Below, piece after piece: positions 34,234 to 46,303 of a stretch of DNA of 64,000 nucleotides (the stretch's first letter is position 1; every line of letters begins with the position of its first letter). The notes under the pieces are model-generated. The model ran no database searches. It worked only from the letters and a program-made list of their open reading frames with translations, and was not told where the DNA came from. Where the stretch lies: NCBI GenBank assembly GCA_013398275.1, contig VZSE01006123.1:69327-133326 (forward strand), given 5' to 3'. Origin of the DNA: Promerops cafer. Its lineage: Eukaryota > Chordata > Aves > Passeriformes > Nectariniidae. A program made the position numbers and the translations under genes.

Positions 34234-37200
34234 CTGCAAATTAGAACAAAGGACAAAAAAAACCATTCAGAAACTCTTAAATGAAAAAAGATATATAAAA
34301 TTTAAGAAATTAACAAAAACCAGCAAACAAAAAATACAAAACACAAGAAACATCCTACCAAAAATCCACCAGAAGACTTTCTATGCTCAGCCCAGTGTGC
34401 TGCCAGCCCAAGGAAGATGTGGTTTAAGTTTCAGTCTTGAAACACAGATTGAAGTTAAAACTACCCTGAAAAGATTCCCCTGTGTATCAAGGTAATAGCT
34501 CTCATGTACTTATTGCTAAGTTATTGTTCTTAAACTTCCACATCCAAGACAACAAAATACAATTCCCTGAAGAGCTCCTACAGCCAAGTACAATAACAGA
34601 ACTACAGTGGGGTGTCTGTAGCTCTCTCTTGCATTTTTTTAACCCAAAACTTTCCTCACAAGCCAGCATGGGGACCCAAGCCTGGAACCACCACCACCTC
34701 CTCCCAAGAATGCAGACTGTGCACTGGTTCCAGCCTATTCCCCATCTTCCCAGAAGAACAGGGACCCTTCTCATTCCTCACACTCACAAAACATGTTTTC
34801 CCCTCTCTCAGGTAGCCTCACCCATAAGTGTATCTCAGCTAACTTTTGTTTTCACCAGAAAATGCCATTCACACAAAAGCTGCCATATTCTCACTGGCAT
34901 TTCTTGCACGAAGGGCATTGCCCAGGTGTGCTCCACAGAACTTCCAGGGAGGTTTTTGCTGCAGTCAGAATGTAGCATTACCAGATTTAGCTAGTGGGGT
35001 AGCCACCAGGTATCTACCTTAGCTCCCATTTCACAGGGAGGGTTATTCACAACCTTATTTTGCACAGCCTGTGTACCAACTTACAGCCAGGCAGCAAACA
35101 GACTTCTTCCAGCTTGGATGAGAACAGGTCAGAAAATATTCTACATAAACACACAACTTTCGTTTCCACAGGTGCCCTAAATGCACCCTTTAGAAATCCA
35201 GATGTTTCACAGGCAGCAGGACGAGGATCATAAAAACATCTGGGTTTGGGTCATTCTGAGGTCATTCAGGAGCAATTCTGACTGAACCTCTCTGGATCCC
35301 TCCATTGTCCTCACTGCCCAGAACTCCCCCATCCCTTGTCCACATCCACATCTGTGCACAGGGAACAGAAATTCCTGTCTGGGGTCCAAGAGCCAAACTT
35401 GAGCACTCATACTTTTGGCTTCCTTCTGGGTAACCTGAGCACAAAAAAATGCATTCCCGGAGGAGAAATTATTCACTTGTGCATTGCATCACTTTGTTAA
35501 ACATCACTACACGTCTACAAAGCACTCCTCACGCAGAAGACCACCAGAAGTGCAGGATTACAGGCAATCACAACAGAAATGAGGCCAAATCAGAAGCAGC
35601 ATTCACACTTAACAGGCTTTAACTAAGGAACTTCAGTCTCGGATCTGTTAAGTTTCAGAAATTAAGCAGCTCCAGAGCCCAAATGAGGAGTAATAAATGA
35701 GTACAAGGACAATCTTATAACCTGTGGGGTTTCAACAGAGCATATCAGTTAAACCTGAATGCCATGAATAGGAAATAAAAAGCCATTTATTCAGGTCCAT
35801 AGGATTGTCCATAGCAGTGAAAGATAAAAACTTTTACAACAATACAGTGCAGCTGAAAATAACCTACAGCACAGTGAAAAGTGCAGCAAGATTACACACA
35901 AATGTGCTCTGTTTATAGAGAGGAATGGTCTATTTTAAAAAGCATATTTAAAGATAAATCACACTGTTCAGCACTGCATATTATGTAACAAGTTATTTGC
36001 GTTTCATAAAGCTGTTACATATAAAATTAGAATAAAGACACAAGTGCAGACAAGCACTGGATTTAATCCCATTGTGTGGGGATTCAAGTTAAAGAGAGAG
36101 ACAATATCAGAATCCTCCCTACTTTTGAAGTGCAGCAACTCAGACCTCTTTAAAGCAAGACTTGCAGCGATCCCATGTCACAGAATTTAAACTCAGAGGT
36201 GTCCAGTTACCATGGTAACAGGCACGCCAGAAACACACTGTTAGACCAAGAAAATGCATACATTTCAACTAACTTAGAGGGCACCCACAGTAGGTCTGGA
36301 CCCAATGGCAACTAAGCTAAATTACAGAAGGCATTTGTTTGGAAATCACCTACATCTGTCAGCCCCTCAAACAGGCATATTGCATTCAAGCATCAGCATC
36401 AACTCTCACTTCATTTATCCAGAAATAGTCAACTGTAGAGCAAGCAAAGTGCAAGAAATACATCATAACATGCCCCTAGAAAGAATCTCAAAGTCCTCAT
36501 TGAATTTTCTTTTCAAAATAAATGTTGCGCATTAAAAAAAACTATTTCACTACAAGAAAATAGGATGGTATCTGTGATGCACTATTGCATTCTCCAGTAA
36601 ATGGTGTATGTGAGTGGGCCTGTATATATAATTACACAGAGACAATATAATTTTAGCACTGCCACTCAATGCCAAACAGTTCAGCTTGCACATCACTGCA
36701 GCACAGTACAGGTAAAAAACACCCTTCTGCACACACACCATCCTTTTCCTGAAGGGAAAACAGTAAATATTTAAGCACTGTAGCACATATTTACATCAAC
36801 TACCCTCATCACCATCATTATCCCATCTGTTGGATATCAGGAACATACTTGTGTTTCAAGTTCAGCTGGACAATTTTGTTGTTTATGTTTATTCTGAAAA
36901 CCACCAGACTCACGGAAGGTTTTATGAACAATCTGTGTTTTGACATAAATTAAGTCATTTCATTTCAAGGTGTCTTTTCAGTATTCAGGTGCACACAAGT
37001 GACACGGCGAGGCTTCCTTTGCACAAAAACACCTTTGGCAGAGTTCTTCAAGGTAAAGCTTGAGAAGGAAAGAGGAGGGAAAGCTTCAGGCACCTGGCAC
37101 AGGTATGAAGGCATGACTGGCAGCCAAGGAAAGAGTTAAGGGACATCAGGAGCACTGCTGTGTGCCACTCCTCTGACTTGGGCTAACCAGAGTTTCTCCC

Positions 37201-37422
37201 TGCAGTGAAAGGAGGAATGAGGAGGGAGCTGATGGGTGCCTGCTGCAGAGACAAGGCTGGAGCCAGGCTCAGATTCTGGTGAAGAAGTCCTGCACCAGAG
37301 CTGGGCTGCCCAGCAGCTCCCAGCACAGCTCTGCCCGTATAAACTGCCCAAGTGATGGCAGTGCTCAAAACAAGGCACCAAAACCTCTGCAGCTCCCAAC
37401 ACTTCCCTTTCAGAGGGGAAAA
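34234..37422. other. RASGRF2 intron 1, proximal part
   Basis: 3.2 kb of AT-rich sequence with no gene or confident repeat on either strand. Confidence 0.6.
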
Positions 37423-37640
37423 AAACAGTGTTCTCATTACAAAAAAAGCAAAAACAAACTCCCCCCCCCAAAAAAAGCAAACAAACCCACCCCCCCCCAA
37501 AAAAAGTGTACAAAAACACAGCAAACAAACAAACAAACAAACAAAAAACGCACTCACAAAACAACCCCACAAAAACAGAAATCCAAAAGCCACCCCAAAA
37601 ATAAAACCCATGGGGAAAAAAAAAAAACAAAAACAAATGA
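37423..37640 (+). repeat. A/C-rich low-complexity tract with (AAAC)n
   Basis: About 220 bp almost free of T on the + strand, with runs of C8-C9 (37461, 37490), A-runs and six caaa units near 37523-37550. The long frames across it on both strands come from this composition. Confidence 0.9.
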
Positions 37641-38869
37641 TAGATGCCCCATAACAGAAGTACTGCTTTCAAAACCTCTGAGGTCAGTTAGTGGTGATGC
37701 CCCAAACAACCCCATGACTGAAGCACGGAGGGTCCCACAGAATTCCCACAGAGGTGCTGGCACCTGTCACAGGCAGAGGAGCTGCTGCCCCAGGGAATGC
37801 CACCTGGCAATTCCACTTCCAGCTCCTGCCTTCAGCTCCTCGTAAATTTGGGCAGCTTTTACTGTCCAGGAGGCAAAGCTCACACTGGGGAAATGATGCA
37901 AGTGTCAGCAGTGCTTCTGATAACCCACCCTGCCGTCAGCAGGGCAAGTCAGCAGGAAAATCATGTTCCAAGGGGCTCCAGGGTGACACCAAATTGTCCT
38001 GGGAACATTCAGGTGGTGTGTGTGGTGTGGCAATAGATACCTGCCCACGGTCTGCCCTTCCCTAAACTTGCCTTGCTAATTTCTAATAATGCGCTGTAAA
38101 ATCGTCATTTAAAAAACTCAGTTGTGCCATGATCTCACCAGGTGCTATTTCCCAATTTTTCACCAATTTATTGCAGCCCTGGCTTGACTACCCAAGCCAG
38201 GAAATTGAGAGTAAGTTAAAAAAAAAAAAATTTACAGGCCTCAATATTGATGAGAATGGAAACCAGAGATGGAAAACAATGGTGGGAAATGTGTCTGTGT
38301 ACCAAGATTGCTACCAAAACATTAGGAGCCCTAACAAAGGCTGTCTTCAATGAGAGGCACGAGGAAGCTCAATCATTTGCCATGTATTTAAGGCTTATAT
38401 TCACTGATGCTTGATGTTTGCAAGGGCGTGTTGCAAACGTTTGATGCTGAAAAAGGTGGCAAAGGTGATTAATTAAAATTTAACGTGACAAGCTGGAAGT
38501 ATTTATTGTTCTTGACTTCTAAAGACATTTTCATTTCAGAATCTGGAAGCCTGTGTGCAACCTGAAATGCGAGTAAATTACTGAGCAAAAGAGAACAATC
38601 ACTGCAGCAACTGAAAACTCCTCAGTAATCCCAAAAGGAAAAGCAGCAAATTGCAGTCTAAATCACAGCAGCTTATGCTATCCAAGGACACATTAACTCA
38701 CAAAGTTTTCAGATGTGTTCTACTGACAGTATTTTGCCCAGCTTCTGAAATACAAAATGTGTATTCTGTATTTCTCACATCCTGGGGAAAGGGAAGGAAA
38801 AGAAGGGGAGATGTTTGGGGGGAAGGCAGCAATCCCTCACAGAGAGAGATTATTTATAACAAAGTGTGG
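37641..38869. other. intron 1 spacer
   Basis: 1.2 kb with no gene seen. A small imperfect palindrome (gtttgcaa/ttgcaaac) lies near 38416-38440. Confidence 0.6.
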
Positions 38870-39125
38870 CGGCAGGACAAGCGGAATGGCTTCAACAAGA
38901 GGAGGGTGAGGTGGGAAATTGGGAAGGAATTGTGAGGGTGGGGAGGTGCTGGGATGGGGTGCCCAGAGCAGCTGTGGCTGCCCCTGCATCCCTGGCAGTG
39001 CCCAAGGCCAGGGTGGAGCAGCCTGGGGCAGTGGAAGGTGTCCCTGGCCATGGCAGGGGTGGGATGGATGGGCTTTAAGGTCCCTTCCAACCCAACCCAT
39101 CCTGGGATTCCATGGCTCTGCCAGC
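38870..39125 (+). mobile_element. CR1 LINE 3' region
   Basis: It contains cccagagcagctgtggctgc, ggaaggtgtccctggccatg, gctttaaggtcccttccaac and a decayed attccatgg octamer end. About 255 bp, + orientation. Confidence 0.9.
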
Positions 39126-39439
39126 AGCATGCTGGTGGGCAGGGCAGTGTTCCCTCTGCCAGGGAAGATTCCCCCACGCTGGGACTTGCTGTGCCACCAC
39201 TCCTGGCAGGAAATCTGCATCCCAGCGCTGTTAAATTAGCATGAGGATGGAATAATGGCAGGACTGAGAGCTCATTTTGAAGTTTCCAGGGAGATCTACT
39301 GAGCCAACACATTTCATGCTTGTATCACACCAATTAGAGAAGCTATAATGAGAACAGGATTAGTGGACATCAGAATTAACACGGTGCACTCGGGAGCAGT
39401 CAAATGGTTTCTGTGCAAGGATGGCATCTCCTGTAAACC
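39126..39439. other. spacer between two CR1 copies
   Basis: About 310 bp. The right part may be a diverged extension of the following CR1. No gene was seen. Confidence 0.5.
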
Positions 39440-40455
39440 CAGAGGAGCTCTCAGAGGAGTCAACAGGTGTTTGGATTGCAACAAAAACTGTTTTCACAAT
39501 GATTTTGACAGATATTTAGGAACATGCCTAAGCATCTAGGGCTTAAAAGGAAAAAGTCACTCCGCAGATACAAAAAAGAAAAAGAAATCTGATCAAAAGC
39601 TAGGAAACAGTTGGAATATTGGGCCATCTGTCAGTTCTTAGAATGAAACAAAGTCATCAAAGGACTGCCTCAGGGAATTCTGTTGAGGATTGGGACAGCC
39701 ATTACAAAGGATGATAAAGTTTGTAAGTTATTTGAGTGGTAATTATTTGATAGTAATGATGAGAACCTATTATGAAGAACTGAGTTACTGGACAGCAAGG
39801 TGGCAGACGGAATTAGTTGTCACAAATGCAAAGCGACACACGTGAGGAAAAACATTCCAAGCTTCACACGTGGAAAGATGGACTCTGTGCTTGGTGCCAC
39901 CACTCAGGTGCAAGGTCCCAGGAAAAGTTCCATGAAAACACCATCCCAATGCTCAGCAATGCCAAAAGAATCAAATCAGCCTCCAGGGATGACTGGGAAA
40001 GAAACAGAACGAAGTGAACAAGCCCGTTACAGTATGAAACACCCTGAATACCATGGGTACTTTTGGACCTTTCGCACAGACATAAATTGGGAAAGGTTCA
40101 GAAAAGGACAGAAGTGGTGTGGAAAGGGTTGAGTATGTCCCAGCTGGATAAGCAAAAACTTCATCTGGGACTCCTCAGCACAAAGAAAGGACAAGGGATG
40201 ATGGTTTTGAGATGGAGGAGGCCAATTTAGACTGGATACAAGGAAGGATTTCACCAAGAGGGTGGTGAGGCCCTGGCACAGGCTGCCCAGGAGGAGGTGG
40301 GTGCCCCATCCCTGGAGGCATTCAAGGACAGGCTGGACAGGGCTCTGACCCAGCTGATCAAGGTGAAGAAGTCAGAGCTCATTGCAGGGAGGGTTGGACT
40401 AGGAAACCATTAAAAGGTCCCTTCCAACCAGAAAGTTCTGTAAATCTATGGAAGG
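39440..40455 (+). mobile_element. CR1 LINE fragment, RT end to 3' terminus
   Basis: About 1 kb, longer than the other copies. Recognisable blocks are a worn reverse-transcriptase end (ggagtcaacagg, gctaggaaacag), ggacagcaaggtggcagacg, caaatgcaaagcgacacacg, gggaaaggttcagaaaagga, then gccccatccctggaggcatt and aaaaggtcccttccaacc. No open ORF2 remains. + orientation. Confidence 0.8.
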
Positions 40456-43400
40456 AAAAATTCTGGGGACACAACTGGAGTCTGCAAAACCAGGTTGTGT
40501 ACAAAGGGGATGAAAAGGGTGTCACAGGTCTATTTTTTCCCCAATTAAAAATATTTTTAAAAAATCTATTAAACAAAGGTCAGAGAAAACAGCTTCAAAA
40601 CAAACAGAGGAAAGTGGTTGTTCAACAGAGCTGGTGATAGTCTGGTGTTGCTCTGTGTCAAAGGAAGTGGTAAATGCAGTGGCAGTGATGTGCAGGGAGA
40701 GCAGAGGGTTCACTGCGCAGAATTTCTGGGCTAGCAAACACAGAGAATTCACATGAAAGCAAACAGTCCTGAAGCTGAAAATAACTGGAAAGTCATTTCA
40801 GAGGAGAGGGAAGGGAGCAGTAAAATAAGGATTAAATAGATGCCTTCCCCAGCATGTCCACATGGCCACCATGTGGGACAGGTTAATTAGAGCTGTTGGA
40901 CCTTTGGTCGAAGCCCTTCTCATAGTCCTAGAGGGGCTAATTAAAACTTCCCTTGGTGGCATGAGAGTCTTCTTACAGCCTTCAGATTGCCCTGCACCTG
41001 ATTATGAACGAGATGCATTGGTACCTTCATGGAGTGCTGGCTCTTACAAGTTTCCTGGGGTTTTCCTTGCTGATTTCACATTTGATTTTGACACTTTAAA
41101 AAAATAAAGAAGTAATTAGCAAATTTCTCTGGTAGAGAGACACTGGAGTATTTCAGGTTCTGTGTTTCTTTCTGGTGACACCTGGGGATTAAGGAGGTTT
41201 TTTTACCATTTTAGTATCACTTCATCATCCCTGATAGGTTGACACCTGATACTGAACAGAACTACAGAGAAAAAAATTCTAGAGGTAAATGAGAATAGGG
41301 CTTTTATCTGCCAAGAGCACATTAGAAGGTACTGATTTGGATCTCCCAAACTGAGGATATTCAGACATGGGCTGTGGGATCTGCTCCAGGTTTAGCTTCA
41401 AACTGCACAAATACAAAATACCTTGTACTGGGTGAGGGATGGGATGGCTTGATGTCTCCTTTCTTCAAGCAGTATTGAATTAATTGAGTGCCAACCTGCT
41501 CCATAAAATCTATTCTGACATCTGACAGTGAATTGCCTTCCTGAGCCACCCTGCAAATATTGTCTGGCCAGGAACAACTGAGGTAATTAGATGTGATTAT
41601 GCAATCAACAGTTTTCCAATTAGGGAGATTACACATAAATGCACCCTGTGTTATAAACTCTCACTCTGTCAAGTAGAAAGTACTGTGCCCAACTTGCATG
41701 CAAAACAGAAGTCAAGGAATACACAAAGGTCGCCTAGAGGACCTAAATCCTCCTGCAACTCTGTTGACTTGCATTGAAATTACACCAAATTACAATAGTT
41801 ATAGCATTTGTTTTCATGGATGAGAGATCCAGGCTAATATGGCCCCATCTGCTCTATTTTCAGTGCAGACCATTTGTATTTCAGCAGCAGTTTATCAACA
41901 GTGGAAAATTCTGCCACATACAAGGGAACTTTAACACGTCAAACCTGCAGGAATGGGTACAACAGCTAAGTGCAGCTCAATTATTCACTCATAGTCATGC
42001 CACTGACACATCTCTGCATCTCATTTCCCCTGGGGACTGATGCTGTGGCTGTGCCCCCAGGAAACTTCTACAGGCTGAATTCCTGGAAAGTGGAGAGTGA
42101 TTCCCAGCAAGCATGGCCAAATCCAACCTGCCCACGCCCAGAGACAGACAGAACTGCTCCAAAGGCCTGGTGGTGGACACAGCCAGCCCTGTGCTCACCC
42201 TCCACCCCATTCCCAGGACTCCTGACCCTCCCAAGCACTGGGAAAGGGGCACAGCACTCAGAGCTGCAGCTCACACTTCAACACAAAACACACCAGCTGG
42301 CACTCGTTGCCTCTGATCCCTCCCAGCCTTGGGTTGCTCTGCAGTATATTCCTTATGCTGGCAAAGGAACAACCACTCTCTTGGGAAGCGTTGGTTGTAA
42401 TGGTAATTTGAGACGTTTTCAAGACACACCCGTTCTTGTGGAGAGCTCAACAAAGGGGCAGGTACCTGTGGGGAGCGCGGCAGTGGAACCTCTGCGGCTG
42501 GAGAAGGAGCACAGAAATCCCATTTTCCCAAGTGATGACCTAACCCAGCAGGTGGGCTAGGGGCACAGCCCCTCACTCCTTGCCCCTGTCCCCTCTCAGG
42601 GTTTCAGCAGCTTCCATTTGGCCCGAACTGGGGGGAATGAACTGTCAACTCAGCCCAAGTTTTGGTCCCTCCTCAAGCATGGCACAGCTGAAGTGAACCA
42701 AGACTACAGCCCTACCACATAACTGAGCACCATACAAATAAATTAGTAGAAATCCGACTAAATTAGTAGGAATAGAGCTATAGCTGTAGGAATGTAGCTG
42801 TATCAGTAGAAAAATGTGATGTCCAAACTGACACAGAAAGGACAGATGGGGGAAAACATACAGACACAGACCAAAGGGAGTACTGTAATCAGTTGCAGTG
42901 TTAAAACGTTTTTCAGGAACCAAAGCTTTCTGTGTTTTGCACTTTTTTTTCCACCCTCTCTCATTTGATCACCAGTTGTCACAACCTTCACCTTTCCCCA
43001 TGTACTGGCAGCCTTCCCCTCCTTGTCCACACAGCAGCCAGAGCTCTCCAGCCCTCTCCTGTGACACCTGACAGTGCAGAAAGCTCCTCCACAGCACCTC
43101 TGACACAAACCTCTGCATCTGCTTTGCCCTGCAGAAGACATCCCTGTATTTTAATTAAAAGATCAGACTTTAAAGGCCAGAAGGAACATTTATAACCTCC
43201 TATTTTGATTACTTATGTAATATGGACCAGAAAAATCTCTCCAGAGAGCTCCTGCATCAAACATACAGGATCAAGATGAGACACACACCCTCCTTCATCA
43301 ATCCTAACACAGAAAGTAATGAAAACCCTCCTGGGCCCAAGTTAAATTTTTCCAGGTAATAAATTACCCTCGCTCCTGAAAACATGCAGCTTCATTTTAA

Positions 43401-45894
43401 GGAATGAGCAGGCAGGTAAATAATGAAATTACATTAAGAGCCGGGATTTTGAAGATTGCATTCCTACACTGTGCACTGCAAGAGTGAGGCCTGGCTTCCT
43501 CAGCAAACACTGTCACATATGTACCAGAAATAAAAAAGAACAAAGATAAATCCACCCCCCAAAGCATTCACACAAACAACTTCTATAGAGCAAACAAATT
43601 TGATGTGTTAATTTACAGGAAGCAGATTAATTGACTGTCTTCTAATTATATTCTGAAAACATGCAAACACAGCATTTGACATTTTCAAAGCTCTTTACAG
43701 ACAGTAACTAATCTCCAAGCTCCTCTACAAGGTAAGAATTATGGTGCCCATTTTAGACACAAGGATATGTGCAAAGATGCCCAAATATAGATCTGCTGTA
43801 AAAGAGTTCAACTCCAGATTGCTATAAACAGAGCTTCTCTCCCTGAAGTGAGCCAACACACGATAGGGAGGAAAGAATAAGAAGTCAGCACATCTCAGAC
43901 CTTGTTACACCCCTGTTATATATAATAATTGCTATCTATAAACATTTTCAGAAAAAAAAAAAAAAACAAAAACACTCGAAATTTCAGGGAACTGCAGTTT
44001 TCTGTGAGATGAGGGACAAGACTGGTACAGTCACACACCAACACCACAAAGTGACAGGGCTCTGATGGGAAATCAAAGACCACTGCAAAGAGCCAAATAC
44101 AAGGTTTTCATGACACCTGAATGATCTTATGGCATGGGGAAACATCCTTTTGTTGGCACCATGCTCTCTGACAGCCACAGTCTGTGGTTAAGCAGCCCTG
44201 AGGGGTCAGAGCCACATTATAACCTTGTAAAAAAATTGGCAAGAGAAGTGACAGAGTCTGGTTTTGAGCAAGAGAAGGTAATTGCAACACCAGAGCCTCG
44301 ACCTCCACCTTCCATTTACTCACAGCCCACCCGAGCAGCACTGGCTGGTCTGGCCACCTGGACCACACCCAGGAGGGCAGGGAATGACATTCCAGATGCC
44401 ACAGAGCAGGACACAGAGCTGCTCTAACCACAGCTCTCAGAGAAACAGGTTCTTCATTACAATTACATTGCCCAGCCTCACCCCCAGGGACTGTGAGTAG
44501 AGAAGTTCCCATTCAGGGCACCTGAAACTGCCTCTCTCAGCACATCTGGACACTCGAGCACATCTGGACATGCCAGACCCCCAGGGGGTGCTCTGGACTG
44601 CTGCAGAACCCCCTGAGCAGATGGGGTTCACTCAGATGCACGGGAAGATGAAACATTGACCTCACCTCAGGGCATCAAAGATCCAGTGACTGATTGTCCT
44701 GTCTCACCCACCCAGAGATTTGGATGAAATTCCCATGACATTTTTGCACACATCCTTCAATCTGCTGTCCTTTGAAATATGGAAGTTTGCAAGGAAAAAA
44801 ACCCAAACAACCAAAAGTAGCAAAAAAAAACCCCCAACAAACAAACAAAAGACCAAACACAAACCAATGCACCTCACCTTGGCCAAGCAACAATTAAGAT
44901 GATTCCATCATATGACAATCCTCTCCTAATCCCCTGGACTTCTGACTGTCCATTTTCACTTTCTGGTTTTGTACAAAGGTTGTCTGAAATGTCCTTAACT
45001 GTTGACATTATTTGGACATGCTGTAACAGGAAACCCTCCAATACTCTGCCTTGCAATTATAGAAAAAAATCTCACACTGACAAGGGTCACAGCCAACGAC
45101 ATTTTATAAGCAGGGTAAGAACTGAGTTTCACTACACCAATTGTGACCTGAAAATTAGGTTTTCAAAACTGGGCTGGAGATTGCTGAAATGTGTTCAGGC
45201 TTTGTGTCAAATGAAATTATGTTCGGGCTGTAAAACCAATAGCATCACAGATAGAATCCACATTTTATAATATTGACTGTCAAAGACCCACTTAAGCATA
45301 CATTCAGTTTTCAACATTTTACCCAACTGGAACCACATTTTTTCATGTTTTTATGAAAAACCACATGTTTTCAGGTTTTTACTAACATGTCCCTAATCAT
45401 AATGACTCTGCTATACTCAATAGCTTAGTAGGAGAGATTTTGGAGTTGATTCACTTTGAAGGTTTTTCAGTGTGATGTACTTCAAACGCAGAGACAATAT
45501 ACCTAATACTCACCCAAATTATTCTCATGATATAGCAAAGCACATGTTGAAGTTTGCTTTTTAAGTAATTCAACAATTACTCATATTGTCTGTTAAAACA
45601 GGATAGAAACTTTCCACATCTTATAGAGAGTGCCTGGATTTCTGTTCCCCTACAAATTGGTGGTGAATGCTCTGGTTTCAGCCACACCTGCCATTCCAGC
45701 ACTATTAATCAAACAGCAAAGTTTGAGGTAAAGTACTCACAGTAGGAAGCATAATCCCTTTCTCACTCCTTGCACCCATTTTGCTGGACCACTGTTTTCA
45801 CCCCGTGGCAGAACCTCCCACCCACCCAAACACCTTCACTGAACCCCCGAGCAAGAGGGGAAGGGGCTTAAACCAAACAGACCAGAAGGGGCTA
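40456..45894. other. intron 1 spacer
   Basis: 5.4 kb with no gene recognised. 42735-42810 is a small degenerate tandem patch of aaattagtag/gtagctgta words. An A15 run lies near 43952. GC-rich chance open frames are at 41970-42560. Confidence 0.55.
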
Positions 45895-46303
45895 CAGAAT
45901 CACAGCCACAGAATTATGGAAATTGTTTAGGTTGGAAAAGCCCTCAAAGATCAGAGCCCGACGCTTCCCCAGCACTGCCACGGCCACCACTGCCCCATGT
46001 CCCCAGGTGCCACATCCACAGGGCTTTGAAATCCCTCCAGGGATGGGGACTCCACCCCTGCCCTGGGCAGCAGGAGAGCCCTTTCCAGGGAGAAATATTC
46101 CCAATATCCCCCCTGGCCCAGCCTGAGGCCGTTCCCTCTGCTCCTGTCCCTGTTCCCTGGAGCACAGCCCGACCCCCCCGGCTGTCCCCTCCTGGCAGGA
46201 GCTGTGCAGAGCCACAAGGGCCCCCTGAGCCTCCTTTTCTCCAGGCTGAGCCCCTTCCCAGCTCCCTCAGCCCTCCTGGGGCTCCATTCCCTTCCCAGCC
46301 CCA
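45895..46303 (-). mobile_element. CR1 LINE 3' region
   Basis: It begins agaatcacagccacagaatt and ggttggaaaagccctcaaag and runs to tctccaggctgagccccttc. It shares an identical block of more than 80 bp with the CR1 at 31231-31317. It is 5'-truncated and in RASGRF2 sense orientation. Confidence 0.9.

Noticed and set aside
37136..37845. 178- and 188-codon frames on both strands
   Set aside because: They result from the low-complexity A/C tract at 37423-37640.
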